Assembly: GCF_004011505.1 (NCBI RefSeq) | Contig: NZ_SAUN01000001.1 | Coordinates: 5,545,501 to 5,609,500, forward strand | Direction: 5' to 3' | Source: Nonomuraea polychroma | GTDB taxonomy: Bacteria; Actinomycetota; Actinomycetes; Streptosporangiales; Streptosporangiaceae | Length of the DNA: 64,000 bases | In this document: piece by piece, positions 48,782 through 56,851 of the stretch | How positions within the stretch are numbered: the first letter of the stretch is position 1 | How the letters are laid out: each line of letters begins with the position of its first letter | The notes under the pieces: model-generated | What the model was told of the DNA's origin: nothing | The model's database searches: none | What the model saw: only the letters and a program-made list of their open reading frames with translations | Translations under genes and position numbers: made by a program

Positions 48782-50274
48782 CCGAGCCTGACGGTCTCGG
48801 GGAGGGCGCCGTTCCAGGCGGGGCCGTGGACGTACGCCAGGTCGGCCTCCATGCGGGCGGCGACGTCCTGGAGCGCGGGCAGGACGTCGCGTATCAGGTC
48901 GGCGGGGGTGGCACGGCTGGCGTGCGTGGCGACGTTCACCGCCGCGACCACTCGCCCGGCGCGGTCCCTGATGGGCACCGCCAGCGAGCGAACGCCCTCC
49001 TCCAGCTCCTGGTCGACCAGGGCGTACCCGTCCGCGGCGGCCTGCCGCACCACCGCCTTGAGCTCGGCGGTGGTGGTGATGGTGTGCCGGGACAGCGGCT
49101 TGGGGGTGATGGCGTCCAGCCGCTCCTCCGGCTGCCCGGCCAGGAGCACCCGACCCATCGAGGTGGCGTACGCGGGGAAGCGGGTGCCGACGGTGATGTC
49201 GACGCTCATGATGCGCTGGGTCGGCACGCGGGCCAGGTAGACGATGTCGTCGCCGGACAACACGGCGACCGAGGCGGACTCGTGGACGCGGGCCACCAGG
49301 TCGGCCAGGTGCGGCTGTACGACGGCGCGGAAGGCACGTCCGGACAGGTGGGCGTACCCGAGCTCCAGCACCTTGGGCTGCAGCACGAAGCGGGAGCCTT
49401 CGGCGGCCACGTAGCCGAGCCGTTCCAGCGTCTGGATGGCGCGGCGCACGGTCGCCCGCGGCTGCCCGGTGACCCTGGCCGCGTCGGCCAGGGTCAAGCC
49501 GCCCGGCGCGGTGCCGAGCGAGACCAGCACGGCCAGGCCGCGGGCGAGCGACTGCAGGTAGCCGGCGCCCAGCTCCTTCTTGGCCGCCCGGGAGGCGTCC
49601 TCGGCGGCGACCTCCCTGCGCGGCTCGAGGGCGGGCCGGGCCAGCGCCGCCTCCATCTCCGCGACCGCCTTGAGCAGGCGGGGCAGGGCGTGCTCGCGCA
49701 GCCCGGTGACGGTGTGCCTGCTGGTGTGGCTGACCACGCTGACCGCGCACACCGGCGTGCCGTCGCGGTCCCGTACGGGCACCGCTACCGCCACCAGGCC
49801 CGGCTCGACGAGCTGGTCGTCCTCGGCCCACGGCGCCGACGGGTCGAGCAGCGCGAGCCCGGCCGCGCACCGGTCGGCGGGCAGCACGTCCCCCACCCGG
49901 AAGGCCACGGACATGGTGCGCCGCCGGGTGAACTGGCCGATGAAGCGCACCGCGCCACCGTCCCGGACGGCCAGCGACACCGACTCGTCGAGGTCCTCGG
50001 CCAGCCGCTCGGCGAACGGGGACAGCACGTCCCGCAGGCCGCCGCAGGCGAGGTACGCCTCCCCCAGTTCCATGAGGCGCGGCGCCAGCTGCACCTCGCG
50101 CCCGTCCAGCCGGAGGTAGCCGAGATGCGCGAGCGTGGCCAGCACGCGGTCCACTGTGGACCTGGCCAGGCCGGTCGCGCGGACCAGGTCGGTGGGGCCC
50201 AGACGGCGGCGCGGGTCGCCGGCCAGCACGCGCAGCACGGCCAGGCCGCGGTCCAGGGTTCCGGCCGGTTCCAT
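48769..50274 (-). CDS. Tandem-module IclR-family regulator of the pca operon
   Basis: 501 residues, twice the usual length. Module 1 (1-220): LDRGLAVLRVLAGDPRRRLG, GLARSTVDRVLATLAHLGYL and a shortened sensor half. Module 2 (240-500): SLARGLAVLVSLGTAPGGLT, ADAARVTGQPRATVRRAIQT, LERLGYVAAEG and a complete IclR sensor (VHESASVAVLSGDDIVYLAR, YATSMGRVLLAGQPEERLDA, VDQELEEGVRSLAVPIRDRA). It is divergent from pcaI with an operator between, so it is most probably the pca regulator (PcaR-like) that senses protocatechuate or beta-ketoadipate. Its stop and last codons lie within the 39-bp inverted copy of a neighbouring gene end. Confidence 0.88.
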   Translation of the reverse strand: MEPAGTLDRGLAVLRVLAGDPRRRLGPTDLVRATGLARSTVDRVLATLAHLGYLRLDGREVQLAPRLMELGEAYLACGGLRDVLSPFAERLAEDLDESVSLAVRDGGAVRFIGQFTRRRTMSVAFRVGDVLPADRCAAGLALLDPSAPWAEDDQLVEPGLVAVAVPVRDRDGTPVCAVSVVSHTSRHTVTGLREHALPRLLKAVAEMEAALARPALEPRREVAAEDASRAAKKELGAGYLQSLARGLAVLVSLGTAPGGLTLADAARVTGQPRATVRRAIQTLERLGYVAAEGSRFVLQPKVLELGYAHLSGRAFRAVVQPHLADLVARVHESASVAVLSGDDIVYLARVPTQRIMSVDITVGTRFPAYATSMGRVLLAGQPEERLDAITPKPLSRHTITTTAELKAVVRQAAADGYALVDQELEEGVRSLAVPIRDRAGRVVAAVNVATHASRATPADLIRDVLPALQDVAARMEADLAYVHGPAWNGALPETVRLGGQK

Positions 50275-50334
50275 CGCCCACCCCTCGAGATCCTTTGACA
50301 GGAGCGCCTCTCATTACAGATACTCGACCACACA

Positions 50335-50356
50335 ATAGTGGACAAAAGTTCACTAT
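50335..50356. promoter_or_regulatory. IclR-type operator in the pca divergent promoter region
   Basis: ATAGTGGAC (50335-50343) and GTTCACTAT (50348-50356) form a 9-bp inverted repeat with one mismatch and a 4-bp spacer, in an AT-rich patch 28 bp before pcaI. GCGAACAC follows. It is the best candidate binding site for the divergent IclR protein. Confidence 0.65.
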
Positions 50357-50383
50357 GCGAACACTCCCGGTGAATGGAGCGTC

Positions 50384-51163
50384 GTGCGGAGAGACAAAGT
50401 GGTCGCGACCGCCGAGGAGGCGCTGGCCGGCGTGCGTGACGGCGCGTCGTTCGCGGTCGGCGGCTTCGGGCTGAGCGGCATCCCCAACGTGCTGATCCAG
50501 GCCCTCTACAACACCGGGGTGACAGGCATCGCCGTGGTGTCGAACAACTGCGGCGTCGACGGCGGCGGCCTCGGCGTGCTGCTCGCGGCCGGGCGCATCG
50601 CCCGGGTGACGGCGTCGTACATCGGCGAGAACAAGGAGTTCGCCCGGCAGTACCTCGGGGGCGAGCTGGAGGTGGAGCTGACCCCTCAGGGCAGCCTCGC
50701 CGAGCGGCTGCGCGCGGGCGGCAGCGGCATTCCCGCCTTCTACACGCCGGCCGGGGTCGGCACGCCGGTGGCCGAGGGCGGCCTGCCGCTGCGCCACAAC
50801 CCGGACGGCTCGATCGCGGTCGCCTCGCCACCCAAGGAGGTCCGCGAGTTCGGCGGCCGCCCGTACGTGCTGGAGTACGGCATCACGACGGACTTCGCGC
50901 TGGTCCGTGCGGCGAAGGGCGACCGGCACGGCAACCTGGTCTTCAACAAGGCCGCCAGGAACTTCAACCCGCTCGCCGCCATGGCGGGGCGGACCACGAT
51001 CGCCGAGGTCGAGGAGCTGACCGAGCTGGACCCGGACGAGGTGCACCTGCCCGGCGTCTTCGTCCAGCGCGTGCTCCCGCTCACCCCCGAACAGGCCGCG
51101 GACAAGGGCATCGAACGGCGCACGATTTCCGCGCCTTCGGCACGAGGGACGGTGCGCTCATGA
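50384..51163 (+). CDS. pcaI: 3-oxoadipate CoA-transferase, subunit A
   Basis: 259 residues, GTG start with TGGAGCG upstream. The family 1 CoA-transferase alpha fold shows SFAVGGFGLSGIPNVLIQAL, VVSNNCGVDGGGLGVLLAAG, TPQGSLAERLRAGGSGIPAF and a C-terminal EVEELTELDPDEVHLPGVFV. With PcaJ it moves CoA from succinyl-CoA to beta-ketoadipate. It is the first gene of the pca operon and overlaps pcaJ by 4 bp (ATGA). Confidence 0.93.
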   Translation: MRRDKVVATAEEALAGVRDGASFAVGGFGLSGIPNVLIQALYNTGVTGIAVVSNNCGVDGGGLGVLLAAGRIARVTASYIGENKEFARQYLGGELEVELTPQGSLAERLRAGGSGIPAFYTPAGVGTPVAEGGLPLRHNPDGSIAVASPPKEVREFGGRPYVLEYGITTDFALVRAAKGDRHGNLVFNKAARNFNPLAAMAGRTTIAEVEELTELDPDEVHLPGVFVQRVLPLTPEQAADKGIERRTISAPSARGTVRS

Positions 51164-51789
51164 GCTGGACGCGTGACGAGATGGTGGCCCGCGCCGCGGC
51201 CGAGCTGCGTGACGGCGACTACGTCAACCTGGGCATCGGCCTGCCCACCCGCATCCCGTCCTTCCTGCCGGCCGACGTGGACGTGATCCTGCACTCGGAG
51301 AACGGCATCCTCGGCGTCGGCCCCTACCCGGCCGAGGACGAGGTCGACCCCGACCTGATCAACGCGGGCAAGGAGACGGTGACCGTGCGGGACGGGGCGG
51401 CGTTCTTCGACTCCTCGCTGTCGTTCGGCATGATCCGCGGCGGGCACATCGACGTGGCCGTGCTGGGCGCGATGCAGGTCTCGGCCGGTGGCGACCTGGC
51501 CAACTGGGTGGTTCCAGGGAAGCTGGTCAAGGGTATGGGCGGGGCGATGGACCTGGTCCACGGCGCGCGCAAGGTCATCGTGATCATGGACCACACCGCC
51601 AAGGACGGCTCACCGAAGATCGTCAAGGAGTGCTCGCTGCCGCTCACCGGCAAGGCGTGCGTCCACCGGATCATCACCGACCTCGGCGTGCTCGACGTCA
51701 CCGCAGACGGGTTGCGGCTGGTGGAGTGCGCGCCGGGCGTGAGCGTGGAAGAGCTGCGGGACCGTACGGAAGCCGAGGTGCTGGCATGA
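51160..51789 (+). CDS. pcaJ: 3-oxoadipate CoA-transferase, subunit B
   Basis: 209 residues. The catalytic Glu is in HSENGILGVGPYP, preceded by YVNLGIGLPTRIPSFLPADV; the rest (DLANWVVPGKLVKGMGGAMD, LVHGARKVIVIMDHTAKDG) is typical of SCOT-type beta subunits. The start overlaps pcaI and the stop overlaps pcaF, each by 4 bp (ATGA), which gives tight coupling of the subunits. Confidence 0.93.
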   Translation: MSWTRDEMVARAAAELRDGDYVNLGIGLPTRIPSFLPADVDVILHSENGILGVGPYPAEDEVDPDLINAGKETVTVRDGAAFFDSSLSFGMIRGGHIDVAVLGAMQVSAGGDLANWVVPGKLVKGMGGAMDLVHGARKVIVIMDHTAKDGSPKIVKECSLPLTGKACVHRIITDLGVLDVTADGLRLVECAPGVSVEELRDRTEAEVLA

Positions 51790-52931
51790 ACACCGTCTAC
51801 ATCGTCGACGCCGTCCGCACGCCCTTCGGCCGGCACGGCGGAGCGCTGGCCGGCGTCCGCCCCGACGATCTGGCCGCCCACGTCGTCGCGGCCATCGCCG
51901 AGCGCAACGACGTGGCCGCCCCCGACGAGGTGATCTTCGGCAACGCCAACGGCGCGGGCGAGGAGAACCGCAACGTCGCCCGCATGGCCGCGCTGCTGGC
52001 CGGCCTGCCGGTGACCACCCCGGGCGCGACCGTGAACCGGCTGTGCGGCTCCGGCATGGAGGCCGTGATCCAGGCGTACCGGATGATCGCGCTCGGCGAC
52101 GCGTCCACCGTGATCGCCGGCGGCGTGGAGTCCATGACCCGCGCCCCCTGGGTGCTGCCCAAGCCGGACCGGGCCTTCCCGGCGGGCGGGCAGGAGCTGG
52201 TGTCCACCACGCTCGGCTGGCGGCTGGTCAACCCGAAGATGCCGGCCGAGCACACCGTGCCGCTCGGCGAGGGCGCGGAGCTGATCGCCGAAAAGCATGG
52301 CATCACGCGGGCGGAGCAGGACGCGTACGCGCTGGCCAGCCACCAGAAGGCGGCCAAGGCGTCCTTCGACCGCGAGATCGTCCCGGTCGGCGACGTGACC
52401 AGGGACGAGGGCATCCGTGAGGACACCTCGCTGGAGAAGCTCGCCCGGCTCAAGCCGGTCTTCCGCAAGGACGGCACGGTCACCGCGGGCAACTCCTCCC
52501 CGCTCAACGACGGCGCGGCGGCGTTGCTGCTCACCGACGAGGCCGGGCTGCGCGGCCGCGAGCCGCTGGCGCGGATCACCGCGGGCGCCGCCAGCGCGCT
52601 CGAACCCCGCTATTTCGGGCTCGGGCCGGTCGAAGCCGCCCAGAAGGCCCTCGCGAAGGCGGGCAGGTCGTTCGGCGACCTGGACACGGCCGAGCTCAAC
52701 GAGGCCTTCGCCGCCCAGGTGCTCGGCTGCCTGGCCGAGCTCCCCGATCTCGACCCCGCCATCGTCAACCCGAACGGCGGCGCGATCGCGCTCGGCCACC
52801 CCCTCGGCGCCTCCGGCGCCCGCGTCACCGGCACCGTGGCGCACCGCCTGGCGGCAGCCGGCTCCGGCACCGGCCTGGCTTGTCTCTGCATCGGCGTCGG
52901 CCAGGGTCTGGCCGTCGTACTGGAAAGGTAG
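51786..52931 (+). CDS. pcaF: Beta-ketoadipyl-CoA thiolase
   Basis: 381 residues. Thiolase motifs are complete: the acyl-accepting Cys in NRLCGSGMEAVIQAYRM, GGAIALGHPLGASGARVTG with the catalytic His, and the second Cys in GLACLCIGVGQGLAVV. It cleaves beta-ketoadipyl-CoA to succinyl-CoA and acetyl-CoA, the last step of the pathway. The ATG overlaps the pcaJ stop; a longer frame back to 51630 is a shadow within pcaJ. A general acetyl-CoA acetyltransferase is possible by sequence, but the context favours PcaF. Confidence 0.93.
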   Translation: MNTVYIVDAVRTPFGRHGGALAGVRPDDLAAHVVAAIAERNDVAAPDEVIFGNANGAGEENRNVARMAALLAGLPVTTPGATVNRLCGSGMEAVIQAYRMIALGDASTVIAGGVESMTRAPWVLPKPDRAFPAGGQELVSTTLGWRLVNPKMPAEHTVPLGEGAELIAEKHGITRAEQDAYALASHQKAAKASFDREIVPVGDVTRDEGIREDTSLEKLARLKPVFRKDGTVTAGNSSPLNDGAAALLLTDEAGLRGREPLARITAGAASALEPRYFGLGPVEAAQKALAKAGRSFGDLDTAELNEAFAAQVLGCLAELPDLDPAIVNPNGGAIALGHPLGASGARVTGTVAHRLAAAGSGTGLACLCIGVGQGLAVVLER

Positions 52932-52936
52932 GCTCC

Positions 52937-53698
52937 ATGACCCCACCGACCCCACCCCTCACCCAGGCGGACATCGATCGCGAGATCGAGGAGCTGCACA
53001 AAGCCGGCGACGGTCAGGAGGCGAACCACCCGCCGCGTGACTTCGCCCCCTACCGCAGCAGCGTGCTGCGCCACCCCAAGCAGCCGCTGATCCCGGTGAA
53101 GGACCCGGAGGCGACCGAGCTGTCCGGTCCCGTCTTCGGTGTCACCGACGTCACCGCGCTCGACGCGGACCTGACCAAGCAGCACCTCGGCGAGCCGCTC
53201 GGTGAGCGGATCACCGTGCAGGGGCGGGTGCTCGACCGCTCGGGCCGGCCGGTACGCGGCCAGCTGGTGGAGGTCTGGCAGGCCAACGCCTCCGGCCGCT
53301 ACCTGCACCAGCGTGACGACCATCCCGCGCCGCTGGACCCCAACTTCACCGGGGTGGGCCGGTGCCTGACCGACGACGAGGGCCGTTACGCGTTCACCAC
53401 GATCAAGCCGGGCGCGTACCCGTGGCGCAACCACGTCAACGCCTGGCGTCCCGCGCACATCCACTTCTCGGTGTTCGGCACGGCCTTCACGCAGCGGCTG
53501 GTCACGCAGATGTACTTCCCGAACGATCCGCTGTTCGCCTACGACCCGGTGCTGCAGTCGGTGACGGACGAGCGGGCCAGGCAACGGCTCGTGGGCGCCT
53601 ACGACCACGACCTGTCGGTGCCCGAATGGTCCCTGGGCTACCGGTGGGACATCGTGCTGGACGGGCCGGCGGCGACCTGGATGGAGGAGGGCCGATGA
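52937..53698 (+). CDS. pcaH: Protocatechuate 3,4-dioxygenase, beta subunit
   Basis: 253 residues. The intradiol dioxygenase barrel has VEVWQANASGRYLHQRDDHP, and the Fe(III) ligands are present in this iron-carrying subunit: Tyr in GRYLHQ, Tyr in KPGAYPWRNHVN, and the two His of RPAHIHFSVFG. It opens protocatechuate to 3-carboxy-cis,cis-muconate. The ATG follows pcaF by 5 bp; the stop overlaps pcaG by 4 bp. The N-terminal SLHRR extension of the longer frame is rejected. Confidence 0.95.
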   Translation: MTPPTPPLTQADIDREIEELHKAGDGQEANHPPRDFAPYRSSVLRHPKQPLIPVKDPEATELSGPVFGVTDVTALDADLTKQHLGEPLGERITVQGRVLDRSGRPVRGQLVEVWQANASGRYLHQRDDHPAPLDPNFTGVGRCLTDDEGRYAFTTIKPGAYPWRNHVNAWRPAHIHFSVFGTAFTQRLVTQMYFPNDPLFAYDPVLQSVTDERARQRLVGAYDHDLSVPEWSLGYRWDIVLDGPAATWMEEGR

Positions 53699-54219
53699 AC
53701 CCCACGCCTTCGCAGACCGTGGGCCCGTTCTACGGTTACGCGCTGCCGTTCCCCGGCGGCGGGGACGTGGCCGCCGGCGGGATCACCGTCCAGGGGTACG
53801 TGTACGACGGGGCCGGCGATCCGGTGCCGGACGCGCTGCTGGAGTTCTGGCAGGCCGACCCGTCCGGCGACCTGAGCGGGGCGCCCGGGACGTTGCGGCG
53901 GGATCCGGTGACCGGGGCGGTCATCGGGCGGCACGGGCTGGACTTCACCGGGTTCGGACGGGTGCCGACCGACGCCGACGGCCGGTACGCGCTGCACACG
54001 CTCATGCCCGGCAACGGGTACATCAGCGTGTGCGTGTTCGCCCGCGGCCTGCTCCACCACCTGTACACGCGCATCTACTTCGGCCAGGACCCCTTCCTGG
54101 ACGCGCTTCCGCCGCACCGGCGGGACACGCTCGTCGCGGTCCGGGAGCGTGAGGACGTCTACCGGTTCGACATCCACCTGCAGGGCGAGAAGGAGACGGT
54201 CTTCCTTGACTTCGGGTGA
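53695..54219 (+). CDS. pcaG: Protocatechuate 3,4-dioxygenase, alpha subunit
   Basis: 174 residues, opening MNPTPSQTVGPFYGYALPFP and closing VYRFDIHLQGEKETVFLDFG, both characteristic of the alpha subunit. It keeps the barrel (ALLEFWQADPSGD, RYALHTLMPGNGYISVCVFA) but lacks the iron His pair (RGLLHHLYTRIYF), as expected. It pairs with PcaH to form the (alpha-beta)n enzyme. Confidence 0.95.
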   Translation: MNPTPSQTVGPFYGYALPFPGGGDVAAGGITVQGYVYDGAGDPVPDALLEFWQADPSGDLSGAPGTLRRDPVTGAVIGRHGLDFTGFGRVPTDADGRYALHTLMPGNGYISVCVFARGLLHHLYTRIYFGQDPFLDALPPHRRDTLVAVREREDVYRFDIHLQGEKETVFLDFG

Positions 54220-54220
54220 C

Positions 54221-55579
54221 GTGCCCGGCGCTGACCTCGGGCTGCTGTCGCCGATGCGGGGCGCGGCCGAGGAGACCGGTGACGTCGCCTTCCTGCGGGC
54301 CATGCTGGACGCCGAGGTGGCGCTGAGCCGGGCGCAGGCGGCGCTCGGCCTGGTGCCGCGGGAAGCGGCCGAGGCCGTGGCGGCCGCGGCGCGGGTGTCG
54401 GCGTTCGACCTGCCGGGGCTGGTCGAACGGGCTCGTTCCGGTGGCAATCCGGTGATCCCGCTGGTCGAGGACCTGCGCGAGGCGGCGTCGCCGTTCGGGG
54501 CGTACGTGCATCTGGGCGCGACCAGCCAGGACATCGTCGACACGGCGATCATGCTGGTCGCGCACCGTACGCTGGGTCCGGTCCTGGCGGACGTCGACCG
54601 GATCGTGGCCGCGCTCACCCGGCTGGCGGCCGAGCACCGCGACACGCCGATGGCGGCGCGGACGCTCACCCAGCAGGCGGTGCCGACCACGTTCGGGCTC
54701 AAGGCGGCGGGCTGGCGCAAGCTCGCCATCGACGCCCGCGCCCGCCTGCGTGCCGCCCGCGTGTCGCTCCCGGCCCAGCTCGGCGGCGCCGCCGGCACCC
54801 TGGCGGCCTTCCACCCCACCTCGTCCCCCACCACACCGACACCCGGCGGCACACACAGCGGCCCGGCACCCGGCGCCCTAGCGGCCGGTAGCGGCGGCAG
54901 CGCGGTGACGAGCAGCGCAGTCGGCGCCAGCACCGACACGACCGCGAACGGCAGCGCGGAAGCGAGCAGCCCCACCAGCGGCGGTGCGGCAGGCGGCGGC
55001 GCGGCAGGCGGCGGCGCGGCGGCCAGTGGCCCGACAGCCGGCGGCGCGGCGGGTGACGATGTGGGGTTGCGGCTTGTGGAGCGGTTTGCGGTGGAGGCCG
55101 GGCTGGCCGAGCCGCGGTTGCCGTGGCACGTGTTGCGGACCCCCGTCGCCGACCTGGCCGGGGCGCTGGCGTTCACGGCCGGGGCGCTGGGCAAGATGGC
55201 GGCCGATGTGCTCGTCCTGTCCCGTACCGAGATCGGCGAGGTGTCCGAGGGCGTCGGCGGCGGGTCGTCGTCGATGCCGCACAAGCACAACCCCGTCAGA
55301 GCCACGATGATCGCCACCACCGCCCGCCAGCTCCCCGCGCTGGCGGCCATCCTGTACGGCGGGCTCGCCGCCGAGGACGAGCGCCCGTCGGGCGCCTGGC
55401 ACGCGGAATGGCAGCCGCTGCGCGAGGCGCTGCGCCTGGTGGCCGGGGCCGCCCGCGACGCCGCCGAACTGGTCGCGGACCTGCGCGTGCACCCGGAGCG
55501 CATGCGCGCCAACCTGACCCTGTCCGGCTCGACGGGCTCGGCACGGGCCCTCGTCGACCGGGCGCTGGAGGAGGAATGA
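54221..55579 (+). CDS. pcaB: 3-carboxy-cis,cis-muconate cycloisomerase with a low-complexity insert
   Basis: 452 residues from the GTG at 54221 (a TTG at 54206 inside pcaG is the alternative). It belongs to the fumarase/aspartase superfamily: LGATSQDIVDTAIMLV, ARTLTQQAVPTTFGLKAAGW and the signature GGGSSSMPHKHNPVRATMIA are intact. Between QLGGAAGTLAAF (ends about 197) and VGLRLVERFAVEAGLAEPRL (from 281) lie about 83 residues of Thr, Ser, Gly, Ala and Pro that other PcaB proteins lack. Without the insert the length is about 369. It closes carboxymuconate to carboxymuconolactone. The stop overlaps pcaL (ATGA). Confidence 0.92.
   Translation: MPGADLGLLSPMRGAAEETGDVAFLRAMLDAEVALSRAQAALGLVPREAAEAVAAAARVSAFDLPGLVERARSGGNPVIPLVEDLREAASPFGAYVHLGATSQDIVDTAIMLVAHRTLGPVLADVDRIVAALTRLAAEHRDTPMAARTLTQQAVPTTFGLKAAGWRKLAIDARARLRAARVSLPAQLGGAAGTLAAFHPTSSPTTPTPGGTHSGPAPGALAAGSGGSAVTSSAVGASTDTTANGSAEASSPTSGGAAGGGAAGGGAAASGPTAGGAAGDDVGLRLVERFAVEAGLAEPRLPWHVLRTPVADLAGALAFTAGALGKMAADVLVLSRTEIGEVSEGVGGGSSSMPHKHNPVRATMIATTARQLPALAAILYGGLAAEDERPSGAWHAEWQPLREALRLVAGAARDAAELVADLRVHPERMRANLTLSGSTGSARALVDRALEEE
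54812..55060. repeat. Low-complexity insert in pcaB
   Basis: About 249 bp, in frame, with (ggcggcgcggca)n-type repeats at 54979-55020 encoding GGAAGGGAAGGGAAA. It probably arose by expansion of simple GC-rich triplets. Confidence 0.75.
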
Positions 55580-55581
55580 CG

Positions 55582-56676
55582 ATGTTGCAGCACCGGCTGG
55601 ACGGCCCGGAGAACGGCGAGCCGCTGATCCTGGGGCCGTCGGTGGGCACGTCCCTGCGCGTGTGGGAGCCGCAGCTGGCCGCACTCGCGCGGCGGTTCCG
55701 GGTGCTCAGGTTCGACCTGCCCGGCCACGGCGGCTCGCCGGCGACCCCGCTGAGCTCGATCGACGACCTGGCGGGCATGGTGCTGGAGCTGGCCGGCGCG
55801 CAGGGTTTCGACGGTTTCCACTACGCCGGCATCTCCATCAGCGGCGCGATCGGCGCCGCCCTCGCGCTCGGTCACCCCGACCGGGTGCGGTCCCTCGCCA
55901 TGATCTGTTCCTCCACCAGGTTCGGCGAGCCGCAGGCGTGGCGGGACCGGGCGCGGCTGGTCCGCGCCGAGGGCACGGCGCCGCTGCTGGAGGCCACGGC
56001 CACGCGCTGGTTCGCCGGACCCCCCGACCCGGCGCTGCTGGACGACCTGGCGACCGTCGACCCCGAAGGGTATGCCGCCTGCTGCGACGCCCTGTCGGCC
56101 TACGACCTGCGCGATGCGCTGACGGCGATCAAGGCGCCCACCCTGGTCGTGGCCGGACGGGACGACCCGGCGACGCCGCCCGCCCACGCCAGGCAGCTGG
56201 CCGACGGCATCACCGGCGCCACGCTCGTCGAGATCGCCGGGGCCGCCCACCTGGCCAACGTCGACCAGCCGGAACGTGTCACGGCCGCGCTCCTCGCGCA
56301 CCTGCCCGCCGTGCCGGGCATGCGGGTGCGGCGCGAGGTGCTCGGGGACGCGCACGTGGATCGGGCGATCGCCCGCACCACCCCCTTCACCAGGGACTTC
56401 CAGGACTTCATCACCCGTTACGCATGGGGCGAGATCTGGACCAGGCCGGGCCTGGACCGCCGTACCCGCAGTTGCGTGACGCTCACCGCGCTCGTCGCCC
56501 ACGGCCACCTGGAGGAGCTGGCCATGCACGTACGCGCCGCGCTGCGCAACGGGCTGACCCCCGACGAGATCGGCGAGGTGCTCCTGCAGACCGCCGTCTA
56601 CTGCGGTGTGCCGGCCGCCAACGCCGCCTTCGCGGTCGCCCAGCGGGTCCTGGCCGAGACCGCGCCCACGGAGTGA
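55582..56676 (+). CDS. pcaL: 3-oxoadipate enol-lactonase / 4-carboxymuconolactone decarboxylase fusion
   Basis: 364 residues. Residues 1-250 are an alpha/beta-hydrolase (PcaD): FDLPGHGGSP, the nucleophile elbow YAGISISGAIGAAL (GxSxS where GxSxG is usual), Asp in GRDDPATPP and His in AGAAHLANVD. Residues 255-364 are the decarboxylase (PcaC): LGDAHVDRAIARTTPFTRDF, TLTALVAHGHLEELAMHVRA and VLLQTAVYCGVPAANAAF. The fusion channels carboxymuconolactone to beta-ketoadipate. The ATG at 55582 is 7 nt after GAGGAGG; the ATG at 55576 overlaps the pcaB stop. Last gene of the operon. Confidence 0.93.
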   Translation: MLQHRLDGPENGEPLILGPSVGTSLRVWEPQLAALARRFRVLRFDLPGHGGSPATPLSSIDDLAGMVLELAGAQGFDGFHYAGISISGAIGAALALGHPDRVRSLAMICSSTRFGEPQAWRDRARLVRAEGTAPLLEATATRWFAGPPDPALLDDLATVDPEGYAACCDALSAYDLRDALTAIKAPTLVVAGRDDPATPPAHARQLADGITGATLVEIAGAAHLANVDQPERVTAALLAHLPAVPGMRVRREVLGDAHVDRAIARTTPFTRDFQDFITRYAWGEIWTRPGLDRRTRSCVTLTALVAHGHLEELAMHVRAALRNGLTPDEIGEVLLQTAVYCGVPAANAAFAVAQRVLAETAPTE

Positions 56677-56790
56677 CACGGGGATCATCGGCCCACCGCG
56701 GGCTCCTAGCGCGTCAGCGGATCGGGACGAAAGGCAGGACGTAGACAGAATGTAACCAAATCCCTGCATTCGTACGTGTATTCTGCCCGT

Positions 56791-56847
56791 ATGGGGGGTT
56801 TGGAGCTGCTTTTCTGTTCACGATTCGTGATCGTGAGGATGGGCTGA
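56791..56847 (+). other. Possible leader peptide before the PP2C gene
   Basis: An 18-codon ORF (MGGLELLFCSRFVIVRMG) ends 4 nt before the GTG of the phosphatase gene. It has no good ribosome site of its own. Translational coupling is possible, but the ORF may be chance. Confidence 0.2.
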
Positions 56848-56851
56848 GGCG

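Noticed and set aside
48319..50298. 659-codon plus-strand ORF through the pseudogene and the IclR gene
   Set aside because: Beyond 48790 it is antisense to the IclR regulator; only the first part is treated as pseudogene.
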